A stretch of 64,000 bases of DNA from Mycteria americana (GCF_035582795.1 NC_134366.1:139524756-139588755), one strand, 5' to 3'; positions 26,886 through 40,100 are shown, numbered from the stretch's first letter. Notes: generated by a model not told the origin, from the letters alone. Translations and numbers: made by a program.

Positions 26886-27059
26886 ATGTGGAACAGGGAA
26901 TGTAGAGCGAAACCCTCCCCGGGAAGGAGCGACCAAAACAAATCTCTCGCCGTGGCTTTGGCGGCCGCGCAGTGCCCGGGGAAGCCCGAGCAGCCCCTGC
27001 CAGCGCCGGGGAATCCCTCCTCCAGCCCCCGGCGGTGCCCCGGGCGCCCGCGGAGCAAG
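26886..27059 (+). promoter_or_regulatory. upstream ORF, exon 1 part (open to the splice donor)
   Basis: ATG at 26886 opens 58 codons without a stop and ends exactly at the predicted donor in phase 0. If joined to exon 2 at 42374 (or 42380) the frame stays open to TGA at 42485-42487, overlapping the KCNB2 ATG in a different frame. Context is G at -3 and T at +4, moderate. The length may simply reflect high GC, which depletes stops. I do not claim a functional peptide. Confidence 0.4.
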
Positions 27060-27065
27060 GTAAGC
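27060..27065 (+). other. KCNB2: splice donor ending predicted exon 1
   Basis: The junction GCAAG|GTAAGC matches the U1 consensus at -2, -1 and +1 to +5. It is the best donor I see in the CpG island on the plus strand, facing the KCNB2 coding exon. Confidence 0.6.
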
Positions 27066-28635
27066 GGACGGGCATCTCTCCTCCGCCGAGGCTGGGTTTC
27101 ATCCGGATTTTTTATTTAGAGACCGAGCCATGCACGCCTCTCGCACGGGGAGTTGCAAGGGAGGCGAGAACTGCCGGCCGTTCCCCGGCGGGCTCCGGGG
27201 CGCCCGGGCCGGACGGGAGCGCGGCTTTCCGGCGGGGAGCCCCGGGGTGCCCCGGGCGCGCTGCGCTGCGCGGCGGCGGCGCCGGCGCGGGGAGCGCCCC
27301 TCGGGAGAGGGGACACGCTCGGCGGGGCTGGACGGAGACAGGGTTTTCTCCCTGGCTGCCTGGATCAGTTTGAGGGAGAATAATGCAGCCCTCAGGCTGG
27401 AGCGCTTTGGAAACCGTGGCTTGTGTTTTCGTTCCTTCAGAGCTGCTAAAGGGAGGGGGGGGAATGAGATTTCGTAGTATTCTACCTCCTGCCGTGGGTG
27501 AGCTTTAAAGATAAAGGCTCGTCATTTGTTTCCGATGCTCTAATAGCGGTTGTGGGAACCTGATGATACAAAACCTCAGCGTTCTCGGTAGACAGCTGTC
27601 ATTTGAATTCCCCCGTGGACCCGGGGACTGAAAAATCCCCTCTAGAAGAAAAACTGTGGCATTGTGCTAGTCTAAAATCTACTGGCATATATGCTTTCTG
27701 TAGATACGTTGCATGCTGTCACTCCCCTAGATTTAAAAACCTAAGTGTCTTTATAAATGGGCATGTTCACTGCATGGTTTCTACAAACCATTCAGTATGG
27801 TTCTTACATCAGAATTTCACTGCCCGGGTGAAGGTAGACCTTTGCTGAGACCCTATGTATGTACTGTCCATATTTATAGTAGGTCTTGGACTTCATTCAA
27901 CTCAAGTTACATAATGATTAAGATATAAATAAGCAGTATACTTGCAGTTTCTTGGACGTTTTAATTCATCGCAGATGAGACCATCTCTAGCATCACTGCC
28001 AAAATTGTCACTTTTTAAATGTTTGTGTAAAAGGGAAGTGTTAATAGCATCAGGTGGAGGCTACATTCCCTAGCAAATACACAGTCATCAGGACCTTGCT
28101 ATTAAAAGGACACCTAAGCGAAGGATTTCAGTGACCCCATCCTCTAGCTCTGACGAGCTGCCAGGATTGGTTTAGAAGAGGAGGAATAGCAGTGAGGCTG
28201 GACAGGCTCAGGAGTGGGAAAAGCCTGTCTGGTGAGGTTTTGCTTTAAAACCACTAAGAGTTCAAGTTTGCTCAGCTTGCTCAGCTGGCAAGTCGTATCC
28301 AAGTTAGTGCAGAGCTAGCACCCAGCCTTGGAGTCTGGGCAAGCTCTGAGAAACTAAACGTCCTACCAAGCCTGGGGCACGATCCTCCTCCCAGGGAGTT
28401 TTACTAGAAACTTTCAGGGCAGCAGGGTCAGTCAGTACATGCCACTTGTGAGATTTGTTTGCTCTGTGATCACCTGAGATGTACTAGCAAAGCTCTGGAA
28501 ATCTTTGCCAGAGAGATGAGGTGCAGTACACAAAAAAAGTTTGTTGCTGGTTCTTAATGCTGCTGTCTTTTCCATTCAAACAACTGATGAACTGTTTCCT
28601 CCCTCAGCCTTATTGAAATTCGCAGCTGCCTTGTT

Positions 28636-28661
28636 GTGTTTTGTTTTGTTTTGTTTTTTTT
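28636..28661. repeat. (TTTTG)n short repeat
   Basis: TTTTG units ending in a T-run, in intron 1. Confidence 0.8.
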
Positions 28662-31600
28662 AATGATGCTTCCACAGGCAGCTCTCACAACAGCATTTGA
28701 ATTGCTCTCGCCTGCTTCTTTCTCAGCTGGACGCTGTCACTGGGGCTCAGCAGGTTGGCCTCATTCAGACATATGCAGACAGTAAAAACGAAAACATCTT
28801 CAGCTTGAGATGAGGGAGAAGTGCTGTTTGGAGCAGCATGCTTCAGTCTGAGCATTTCCATTGGCTTCAGCATTTTGAAATGTCCCGTTGCCGTAACGAT
28901 GCCATGTCATATGTATTTATTTATTCATGCTCAGCCTTTTTTTCTAAGTGCAAGTTAATTGGCAAATTCTGGCTTGCCATTCAAGGCAAGGCGACGAGTC
29001 GAGATTCGCAATAGCTTTCTTGCCAACATTTGGGATTTTGCCAAACAGCTTGCTACTGTGACTTTTAGAAGAAAATCTTGATTTTATGTGACTTCCTTGA
29101 GCTTCATGTCACTACATGCGCAGGTAAAATATTTTTCATGGTGCTACTCTCTTTAAAGCTACCTGCTGGAGGACATTTCAGACAGTGTTTTACTCCGTAT
29201 GTTGTTCTTATATAAACAGCATGTTGGGGAGGGGCTGTCTGGTCTCAAGTCTGCACGGTTTAGAGGAAAGGAGTCTTAGTGAATGAGAGACGAGGTACCT
29301 GGTGAAGGGGGCAGTGACTGGGAGCACTGCAGTGCTGTGGGATCCTGCTGCAGACCCCTCTGAAGGCATTTGCTCTTCCAGAATACAGACCTGCTGCTCC
29401 TGACAGGCAGAGCCCAGGAGGGAAAGCCGGGAGCCAGAACGGGAAGCTTAAAGTTGTGAGCCACTTCACTTCAGCTTCATCAGAGTAGACATACATGCAT
29501 TCTAAAAATGAATTTTTTTGATGTTTTCAGGGGTCATTTCTATTAACTCATCATGTTATTGCATAATACCTTCTGACCCAGCAACAGTATACTCACAGCT
29601 CTTGGAGTTAAATAACCATCGCCTCTGAAAGGACTTTCCCTTTTTCTATAGTATTGCTATGGGAGATTTTTTTGCTTTTTAGAAAGAAGTTTTTTTACCT
29701 AATAGATGTCTGAATATTATAAACTTGGATGCACAATAAAAACAGGCTGTTGTTTACTTTGTTGGGTCGTGCTGTTTGTACTCTTATCAGGATGTCAGCA
29801 TCCTAAGAGAAAATATTTTTGATTTCTCATAAGTAACTGGCATCTTTCTCTTTTGGTTATTGCTGAGGTAGTGGCACTGGGTATTTAATTTCTTGGATTT
29901 TATAGTAAATCTTTGGGACATGTTGTTTTAACTCACATTTTAGCAGGTAGAAATGAGTTTCTACTTCCTAACAATAATTTTAACTGTATATCAAAATAAA
30001 CTTTCTAAATTTTAATTGCAGAGATCTCTAAGACGTACAACAGTGTTCTATGGGATACTGTGAAAATAAATTGCTTGGGACATTACAGACTTGATTTTTT
30101 TTCCTATTCTAAATGTAGATTTTTGTGCAATCCCATAGTTTCCCATGTTTATTTACCTATAATTCTCTGCCTATATGGAAAGGATTTAGAAAGAATTTCA
30201 TTATTTTGAATTTTTTCTCGAGTATTATGCAATTTTAGATATAATATTGCATGCTATAGTAAATTGTTTAGTGATGCTCAAATTCAATCTAAGTAATATA
30301 CATATATGTTAAATCTTATTATTAAATATAAAAAGTGGTCAGAGAAGCTGAACAATTCAATTTTTTATTGAACAGAACTTGGAAGTTTCTTCTCTTGGGT
30401 AGCTATAAGTATAAAGACAGTCCCAGTGTAGCTTCCCAGATCAGTAAATACCATAAAAGCCTTAGATATAATATGCATCAGTCAAGATATTTAAAATCTA
30501 TTAAGCTTAAAACTGCCTGTATTCTCCATTAAAGCTGGAAGGACTGCAAAGGCTATTCTGCTTTTTGTCCTTCCTGGTGCTCATTACAGAATGTGCAGAA
30601 ACTTCAGTGCAAGTCGCACATCGGCATCCTCCCGAAGTTTCACTTGTTTACTGTGCAATACATTGCTTTCTTCCAAGGCTGGAGGGCTGGAGTAAACTGA
30701 GGAGTTTTTAAACTGAGGACTTACTTTTTTCACCAGCACGGAAAGTATGACAATGATAACTGCATAATCAGTAAATAATGAATATTATTTTGAATGTACT
30801 TGTTCATGGATTATGGTGACCGCATGAACAATATCGAAACAGTAGTGGGAAAGTCTTAGGCCGCTAAAATCTGTGCGGTTTTTAATTTATTTGTTTCTAA
30901 TGCGGGAAATCTATATTTAGCCGTAATGGCAGATCAGCTGTGACTTAGGTGCCTGGCTTCTATACGGCCCTATTCCTCCTCCAGATGACTATAAAGACTA
31001 GTCAGTAGCATCACTGCTGGCAGCAGCAAGAGAGTCAGAACCAACAATCTATTAGCTAATAAATAATATATGTCATGCTGGCATAATGCAGCTCTGAGTA
31101 TTTTGGAGTAGGCTGTGATAAGCAGCAATTGTAGTCTTTACAAGGAACAATGGCAATCTACCAATTTACCTCTCATAATACCGTGACAGGGGGACTGCGG
31201 TACGCTGTGAAATTGCGCGAGGGCAGATACAGTCCGAGCCTAGACGGAGGGGCTGAGCAGCTCTGTTATCACAGCACCGGCACGTGATACAGGAGAAGCC
31301 TCTACGCTGGTCAGTGCTTCTCCTTGGGAAGTCATGCTTGCTCTTGCAGGGTATCCTTCGTGCCGCCATCATATTCGGGTATTAGCTTGTTAGGAAATAA
31401 ACATCAGTTCTTTAGGTAAAACCATGTAACGAGGAAACGAATGCAAAGCTGTGCTGATAATTAACTGAACAAAGCTCTCAAATGTAATCTTCTTTGATGA
31501 CACTGGAGATGAGCTTCTCCCCCTGATTGCCTAACAAGTTAAGAAATAGAAATCAATTATGGCAGTAGAGTTCAAATACAGAATAAATTTGCCTCAGAGC

Positions 31601-32423
31601 ATTAATAAGACATCTCAAGGCAGTTCATAAAATAGTTTTTCACTGTACCTCATCAATAGTTAACTTTTAGAAAAATAGATGTATTTTAAATATATAGAGA
31701 TAAAAATTACACCCAAGCTCAACAACTCAAAATGAGGCCATAATACTGCTTTCTACACAGCTTTCAGTTGTGTCTTTTGCTCTGTTAAAGCGTGAGGTTT
31801 CGGTTTCCCTACAAGGTGGTGACCTCATCTCAGCTGGATGTACTCTCAGATGACTGAATAATCCTGCTATAATTTATGGCCATACGTTTAGTGTAAATTT
31901 GAATATATCAGAAAGATCCCGGGACAGTTTGAGCAGAAAGTGCAGGCAGGCTGCAGCAGCTAGAAGAAACCGGCTAATGTATTTAAGCAGACTAAAAACA
32001 GTGAACTGGTCTAATTAGCCTTGAAATCACAAAGCTATGAATGACACTATTGTATGTGCTTATCCAGTGGTTGCTGAGATTAATAGCACACAAAGTTGAT
32101 CTACCTTGACAGTAGTGCCATCTAGAAGGTCTTGCCTTCTAGAATATTTCCATCTCGTGCTTTCTTCATTCTTGTTATTGCTGACATAAAGCAAACTTCT
32201 TAACTGGGTAGGCCTTATGCTTGCATTATATTCAGGAATAGCCTGGCTACTGGTAGTTAGTCACTTTAGTCCCTATTTAGGCATTTTATTAAAGTAGTGC
32301 TAGCAGTGCTGGCATCTTCTGCTCCCCTTGAACTAAAGAAGGGATGAGAATGTTTGGCTGCTCTGAAAATAAGGATATATTTATAGATCACCTAGTAGAA
32401 GCAAAAACGTTTGGCTTTTTTTC

Positions 32424-32475
32424 AAGTGGCCTTGTGGTTAGGGTACTCACCCAGAAGTAGGAAATCAAACTTTTA
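32424..32475 (+). mobile_element. possible ancient tRNA-derived SINE fragment
   Basis: GTGGCCTTGTGGTTAGGGTA followed by CTCACCCAGAAGTAGGAAATC resembles the A-box half of tRNA-derived SINEs (GTGGTTAGRGYACTC). No B box is clear, so it is partial and decayed. It lies inside KCNB2 intron 1. Confidence 0.45.
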
Positions 32476-35400
32476 GGCCTTTCTTAGATTAACATGATGC
32501 AAACAAATATTTCACCTCTTGTAATCCAAGATTCCCCCCAGCCAAAGGATTGCTCATACCCCTCAGCTACAGACTCATTCCTGTTGCCTTTCGAGCGCAG
32601 GCTGCCTCATTCTTGCTCCGTAGGAACAGGGAGGGTGGTCTCCATCCCTGCGGCCATCCTGGGGATTACTGGTAGCAGCAGTAGCCTACAAAATATAAAC
32701 GACAGGTCTGAGTCCCCAAGGATGAATGTGGTCCCTGCGTGAATGTTTAATAACCAGGCAATTACATCAGTGGGTTGCTACCACCACCTCAAGGTATATT
32801 TTGAAAAGAGTGGACCTTGTTCAATTCTTCTGAAGGACTGTTTTATGTGCCTCTTTTAAGAGGAGGTTTCCAGGCTTAGAATACCGTGTGGGCGAGTTGT
32901 GGCCCTTTTGATCCTGACTATGCACTGGGCCTGGATGGGAGTTCAGAATATCTTCTTTCTGACCAGGAAGTATCGTGTTGATCCTGCCTTAGAGGTTCCC
33001 ACACCCTTCTTTGAATGTGGGTCTTGCATGTTTGATATTAGAAACCCTGAACTAATGGCTCTGATGAAGCACATTTTTTAAGAGGATTCTGTGGCTTTTA
33101 AAAATACATTTTGGCTTGATAGAGGTAAATAAATTCATTTATAGTGGCAGGTTTATAAATGTTTTCCTTTTAGCCTGTCTTGATTTCAGAATTACAGCAA
33201 CAGTAGCATGGGGTTGTGCATGATAGCGAGTCCTCACTTTCTTCTATTGTCAGGTCAATTTGAGGGTCAAAAATATCAATACTCCTGATATCAGCTGCCT
33301 TTAGGCTTGACATTCTGCTTTCCAAAACTTATGCTGTCTCCACTCGTGGTAGGACTAAAAATCAGTATGAAAATGAAGTGTAGCTTCTTCTCTGCAGTGT
33401 TAAACTGGAGTTCCCAAGAACAGCACTCCCTTACCCGATCCTCAAACCAGCTGCACCTTTGTGCGGGATGTGGAACCAAAACACCTTAGGCAAGGTCGGG
33501 AATCAATGTTTTCTGCTTTCTGGATGACTGCTTCTCTCAGATGGGCAAAATAAGATGACAGGTTATCATAGGCCCCATGCGACAATTTATAGTAGTAGGT
33601 TGGGGGTTTGTTTTGAGGCATTCCATAGTTTAAGACATCAAAATATTGAAGGGCTGGATTCACCAGAATCAAACCTAGCCTGAAATTTGACTTAATTTTT
33701 AATGATAAAAGCTTTTTGTGAAGACTTGCTGATGCTGTGACCTTGAGGACATTTCCAGCTGTGTAAAAAGGCGCCTGTCAGAATTGAGTCACCCAAAAAT
33801 CGAGGCCTTGATTCATTCCTTCCAGCTTCAGTGCTTCTGTGAAGCACCAGAGATAGGAACGTAGGCTGTACTCCTGCTGGGTAGACTCACTGAGTTGAGA
33901 CAAGCATCTCTTGAGTAAATCTGCCCATCTCAAACTGAAATCTTTGGCCATGTCTCTTTCTATCTGTTGTCTAGGTAGGTCGAGGCCTACCATTTTCCTT
34001 GACTGAATCAGCGAACAGTCCAGTTAGAAAGGGTTCCAAATGAAATTTTTGACAGAGGCAGAAATTGAACCCAAATGTTTTCATTTCCAAAGAAGTCACT
34101 TAAGAATAAGACCATGCTTTCCTTAACTGTAGATCTAGGATGGTGGGGTTACTTTTTTATTCTCTATTAGAAAATTCAAACTACTAGGATTCTGGATAAA
34201 GTGCCACAGCCAGAGTTTTGGATGCAGTTTCATTCAAAGGGGGATAAAATCTGGCCCTTCTCAATGTGTCTCGTTGCTTCAGACATCATTCTCTATGTAT
34301 ATAGTATAATATTATATATTGTGTAATATTTCCCTGCCTAGAAACCTAGAATCATCATTCAGTACTACACTATGCAAGTTTTTGTTCAGGAGAACAAAAA
34401 GACATCTGTGAAGTTCTTCAGCGCTTTCATCTAGTTGGCAGCAATGTTATTGGTAGGGAGCAGTAGAAGATTGAAGGGTTACAGAAGAAAACATTTTTAG
34501 AAAAGCCCTAAAACTAATTGTTTTAGGACAACTGGTTACAATAGTGCCTCCTCAAAGAACAAATGACATGTTGACAATCTCCTCCATCATCTTAATGCGC
34601 TGCAATGCAATTAGAAAAAAAAATCAAGTAGTGGATGAATAAATTGCAATTTAAAGCTCTAATTTATTAATATTAATGTATTTACTATTATTACTGTATC
34701 CTGTATATATAATATCTATACATTCTCAAAGAATTGTACGGAAGCACCAATCAAAACTGTGGATCCAGGGTGCTAGCCGGGATATAAATATGTCGGCTGA
34801 TTTAGCCCTGAAATGAGGATCTTACATAATCACATTTCTGTAATATCTGGTTGTTTGAAATTAAAGAAAATCATCTGCCATTCGGCCTTGTACTTCTCTG
34901 TGAATGATCATCCCCTCTGAAATTTCCAGGGAGGGCTAAATATGCAGTGGAAGACAGTATCTTTGGTGAAAGCAATAACTCAGCCCTTAGCAACCAGTTG
35001 TAAACATAAATAGTAAAGTGCAGACACCACAGACAATTACATGCTAAACAAGAAATGCTTCAACCTGGGCTGCAATGGAAATGCAACTGCTTTTGTAAAC
35101 CGAGCAGGAGCGCATCAGGATTGTTTTGTAAGGATCATATAGCCATGCTTGTCACAGGCACCAACAGCAGAGCGTTGCCAATAAGGAAAGACAGAGACCC
35201 AGAGCTGGTCTGAAATAAAGGCTGGTGGTGATCTTGATTCAGCGCTGGGACGGACTGCAAAGCCACGTTCGTTGCTCTCTTGCGACCTCAGTGCAGTCTA
35301 AGGGGGTGCTCCAAACCCAGCTCTCAGCTCCAGAGTTGCCGTGAGGTCCTACTTGAAAAGGACACTCGAGTCCTAAACTCCGTACAAGTCCTGAGGTAAA

Positions 35401-36916
35401 ATTACACTGAATGCTGTCGAGAGCATTCAGCCTTTTGGTGTAAAGTTGTCCACATCACCTGTAGTGGAGTCTAGGGCCCACCCACAAGGCTTTACCTTGA
35501 GTAAGAGCTCCAGTAAGTAATTGCAAGTGCTACTGGAGTAGTTAGAAAACTCAGATGGGCCAAAAACTGCCAAGCTTGTGTGACTGCAAGATTTTACAAA
35601 CGTTTTATCAGTTATACTCTCCCCCTTTTTCTGTCTTCTGTCTCCTTACCTATTTCTGTCTGGCTTTTCTTATCCAAGGCTCTTAGGGAATATATAAAGC
35701 CTCTGAGTCTGCTGCTCCTCAGTGAAGTTTAGCTCATCCATCTAAAAGACACTTCTGTGCTCAAGATGGTGAGAACAAGGAGTTAGCAGACAGACTGATT
35801 TAGTTGATTTGAAAAGTTCGTCTATAAAAGGCCCCATCTTTTTCGAGTGTTTCCTGCAGATCTCCGAGCCTTTGTGCAGCCAACGTTTAATTTTTCACAT
35901 ATCAGAAATAAATAATCTGTGAGGTCTGTTATGAAATAGAAATGATCATTGTTTTAGACCAGTTAGCCATTGTAATGCCCCAAGAACTGGTTTTGCAGGA
36001 TTTATTCTCAAGGCAAAATCTTACTTTCCATACACCAGGCCATCCATAGCTGTAAGCAGAGCTCTCAAGGCTACAGCTGCAATTTGGTCTTAGCTCATGG
36101 AAGGACCCAGCTCTCTTACTGTCCCCACCACCCACCAGTGATGGCTCTGACCATGGTCATGGTCTGCGTGAGCCAGCCATTGCTCGCAGGGAAGCTCTGT
36201 CGCAGGGGAGACAGGCTCAGGCTCCATCTTTGCGCCTTCAGGCCATGTGGCTTCAAGTGGTTTCAGCCACTTGCCTCTGAGGACTTGAGCCCAAGAGCCA
36301 ACACAGCTATCACAGGTAGTTTGGACAATCAAAGCTCAGCTACTCCTCTCCTGTGCATACATGCATGTGTTCCTGCATATGGATATGAATCTGAGGCATA
36401 CACGCCATGCTCAGGAATACTTTGACATGTTTCCTGACACCTCCTGCCTTCAGCTTGCCAATCCTTAACTGTATGAGGTGTGACTTCTGTAAAGGTGGGA
36501 AATGGAAATAACGAGCACCTCATTTGAGTGCCATGTTTTTCTTCAGAGTTTTAGCTACCATCTCAGCCATTTTTTTAAAAACTGAAATTAAGGGAAAATG
36601 CTATTAACAAAGATCCCACAGCTCACTATTAAGAAACTGCAGGTCTTCATATTTTGAAGCAAAGAACAGACATTTGATAGCTGAGATGTGGTAGCAGAGG
36701 TATTACAGCAAAGCAGAAGTTGGAAAAAGCAGAATCATACAATCAAATAAGCCAGCATATAAAGCTCTAAACAATTGTTTACTCAGTAGAAATGTATTAG
36801 TTTGTCCCAACTAACTTGCTCTATCTTCTCTTTAATAACTTGCTGTATCCCAGCTTATAGGCTCTAAGAGTGAGCACACTGAGGTGGGCACAGGCTTTCT
36901 AAGGCTTTTTAGAATC

Positions 36917-37161
36917 AATCATAGAATCATAGAATATCTCCAGTTGGAAGGGACCCATAAAGATCATGGAGTCCAACTCCCTGCTCCTTGCAGGACTACC
37001 GAAAACTAAACCATATGACTAAGAGCATCGTCCAGACGCTCCTTGAACTCTGACAGGTTTGGTGGCATCACCACTTCCCTGGGGAGCCTGTTCCAGTGAC
37101 CGACCACCCTCTCAGTGAAGAAGCTTTTCCTAATGTCCAGCCTGAACTTCCCCTGACATTA
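36917..37161 (-). mobile_element. CR1 LINE 3' end in intron 1
   Basis: Starts with AATCATAGAATCATAGAATA, then the GTTGGAAGGGACC, GAGTCCAACTCCCTGC, GAGCCTGTTCCAGTG, CACCCTCTCAGTGAAGAAG and CTGAACTTCCCCTGAC blocks. About 245 bases, antisense to KCNB2. It is the longest CR1 copy here. Confidence 0.95.
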
Positions 37162-40100
37162 CGCTTACAAAAAGCTAAAGCTAGATTTCCAGAAAGTGTT
37201 ACATATCTGCATTATATACAGACTGCAGATCTGATTGTTGTCAGACTTTAATAAGTCATTTTTAATAGCCAAACTAGTCAATGCAACAATTATGTCCCCA
37301 GATTTTTCTGGATTTCAGTGAGCGTTTTTGCCTGGGAAAAAGAAAAAACATTGATCTTTGATTTTCCAGACCTGAAAAGAACACGTTGAATGGGATCACC
37401 CAAATTATTTTGTTTAATAATTTCAGAATGTCTTATTTTGATCCAGAGCTTTTTTAACCTTTAAAAAATAATTAAACATCAGTACATTTAGAACCAGAAA
37501 TCTAGATTTTGTTTAAAAAATGTTGAAGACAGACTTTCAACAAATTCTGAAAACTTCTTCCATTTGTTTCCAAAGCAAGGAAATGAATTAATACAATCTT
37601 TCCTTGCAAACAACTTGACATCTTCTGACAAAAAATGGAAAAAGTTTGTCTCTTAAAAGTCAGAACAAAGTAAATTTGCTCCCCTTTCCTGGGGGGCTTA
37701 TGATAGAGCCTCTTCTTATGTACTGCGTCCTTTTTTCCTCGCGGTGCTTTAAATGCACAGGGAGGACATGCTCCAACAGTGAAGCGTGCTTATGTAGTGG
37801 AGCACCTCCACATTCTTTGGTGCAATTTGTATGGCAAAGATTGGAAGGGAAGTTTATGACTAAGGCATGCAAAAGTAGCTTGGACGTGAACGTGTTTGGA
37901 GCAAGGTCTTGCACATGCAGGGTACAGCTGGCTCGGTCCATGGAAGGGGCCAGCGCTGCTCAGGCCAGCTGGCACGGTGACCTCTGTGCATGTGGTTAAA
38001 CTCACCTAGGCTCCAAAGCAGATGGCTGCGGACAAACCACTTATTAGGAGCAGACCTTGAAGCATGCTGACTCTCCAGCCATCCCTGCAAATTATTGGGG
38101 AGAGTCCTAATTGTGCCGTGCCAGGCAATGCTCTGGTGACATGACAGCACAGGCAACTGAGTTCCTCTGCCTGAGGGTTTAATCTGCTCACGTAGGCATG
38201 CCCATCAAATGTGATAAAAATGCTAAGGACTCTGAAAAAAGCAGCTATGTCAGTTTGAGCAGCCAAAATTATTGGATGCTTTAGACATCTATGATCTTCA
38301 TTTCTCCATTATAGAGCAATGGTAATAATGGCCTCCTAGTGATGTTGAGAAGGGAAACTCTGGGATGCCCTGGGAGCACTCAGGTAGGATAGCGAGAGCT
38401 CCCTGAGGGAAATTAATCACTCGGTGTGTAGTATTGGGTTTGCAGTAGGCCATGCTAAGTAACATCAGAGGCCAAATACTGAATGAGAAAGATGAAAAGA
38501 AATGGTAAACGATTACCCGTTCACTTAATGCAGAAGGGATTGGTGTGGGGGGAATCACACCCTTGAAAGCTGTATGCATATGGTGTAGGGAAAGACACTT
38601 AACCTTTGTTCTGGCTTTCCCTAGCTTTTTGAGTAGTAGTCTTTGCAGTTTTAACTTTTATTTAATGCAAAGAATGGACTTCGGTTTGGAAGAGTTTTAT
38701 TCAATATTATAGGTATTTTCCTATGAAGTCATTTTATCATTTCAAGGAAAGAAAATCACTTTTATCTGGAGTTGCTCTTATATATCTGTAGTTAGAATTT
38801 GTGTCTTTCTCTACTGATTGCTAAGCAGTGCTGGTGAGCGGCAGGCTGGCTTTGCCTGCCTGCCGAGGGGTAGTTGCATTTCTTACTAGCCCATGATGGA
38901 AAAAGTGCATGGTAGAGTTGCACACAGACAAAAGGTTAAGGCAATAAACTAAACTGAAAAATATTTTAAGCCTTCTCAGGACAAAAATTGCAGAGTCTGA
39001 AGAGTTAGTTGCAGTAGCTAAAATCCAGAAAGGTTATTTAATGAATTGTAAAGGTAACCTCAGTTGCATAATTTTGTTATAATGAAAGATCTGGTGATTT
39101 TGTGTGAAATTTATAATGTGGATTATAAAGTTAAAAATGTTAGGTAGTTAAAGTAGAGGCTATTGATTACATGTTTGTTAAAGGCACATTTAAATACAGG
39201 CTCTATAGTCCAGGCTTGGGGAAAAGCTGCGCAGGAAGAAATTTTAAAAATTATCAGCAGAAAACAAAAGAAGGTGTGAAGAACGGCACTTAGGAAGCAA
39301 ACTAAAAGAACTTTTTTTTTAAGTTATGTAGTCCACTGCTTGTATATAGTTCAATGAAAGGAGCTCTCAAAAAAGGCAAAAATAGCCCTCACATTTCAAG
39401 ATTCTTCATTTGGGAAAATGCTTTTTATTTTTCATCTTTTCGGAGTACTACATTGTGAATGCTGGTTCATCCCTTGGTACATACGTACATCGCACCTTGG
39501 ATGCAGTCTTCTAAACACTAAACTTAATAGTGTTTCACTGCTGACTTCAGTATGACCACAGTTAACCAGGATTTTTAAAGCTTTTTAGAAAAGCCACGTT
39601 TCCTCAAGTAGGAAGATGCAACCAATAATTATACTGACAAATCAGAAAATGTTTTATCAGCTTTAGACCAGTCTTGGTGACACTATAATTTTGCATTGTT
39701 TAACAAATCTGTGTGGTAACTACACTGCATAAAAGCTAAAACAATGCATAGTCTTGCATATCTTTAGTTTTGTAATCAGAAAAGCAAATGAGGGTATGGT
39801 TAACCTAAGATTAATCAGATCAACTGCTTGATTTCTACTGTGTTTTACTCAGTTTTACTAGTATTAGGGAACACATTAACAAAAAAATAAGAAATCTCTG
39901 AGATTCAATAGTGAATAAACTAGTGAACCTCTCTAGAAATTGTCTGAAGACTTGACTGATTAAATGGAGAATGACAGAACCTCTCTATGAATTTCTTAAA
40001 TTCTTGTGTTTTGTTACGTAAGGCATCCTTTAAAGGAGAAACATCATTGTGCATTAAAGTCTAAAAGGATTTTTTCAAAATGGGTTGTAAATATTTCCTC

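Larger units (their letters stand above)
26600..27059 (+). other. KCNB2: predicted non-coding exon 1 of KCNB2
   Basis: A near-consensus donor, AAG|GTAAGC, at 27059/27060 lies inside a CpG island 15.3 kb upstream of the first coding exon on the same strand. This fits the known vertebrate KCNB2 layout of a non-coding first exon followed by a T1-coding exon. The left edge given is arbitrary because the transcription start is not visible. The stretch is very GC-rich, with a (CCG)7 run, a C-run and several ATGs that would be upstream starts if transcribed (26685, 26830, 26886). That this exon belongs to KCNB2 is inferred from position and strand; no transcript was seen. Confidence 0.5.
26390..27420. 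promoter_or_regulatory. CpG island, likely KCNB2 promoter
   Basis: CpG dinucleotides are dense across about 1 kb while the flanks are AT-rich and CpG-poor. Visible elements include a perfect GGGGCGGGG Sp1/KLF-type box at 26564-26572, its reverse form CCCCGCCCC at 26740-26748, and NRF1-like GCGCGCA runs near 26480 and 26535. No canonical plus-strand TATA box is evident. A GATAAAAGC match on the minus strand (about 26735-26727) is TATA-like and may be chance. As the only CpG island of this size here, upstream of and in line with KCNB2, it is the natural promoter candidate. CAGE or H3K4me3 would settle it. Confidence 0.75.

Noticed and set aside
26225-27477. Many long overlapping open frames (up to 221 codons) on both strands of the CpG island and minisatellite
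   Set aside because: High GC content removes stop codons in all frames. The peptides are Pro/Arg/Ala/Gly-rich or repeat the minisatellite unit, with no domain and no splice support.
31166-31372. Cys/Arg-rich 68-codon minus-strand frame in the CpG-dense patch
   Set aside because: No zinc-finger spacing or other family pattern and no exon signals. Composition explains it.
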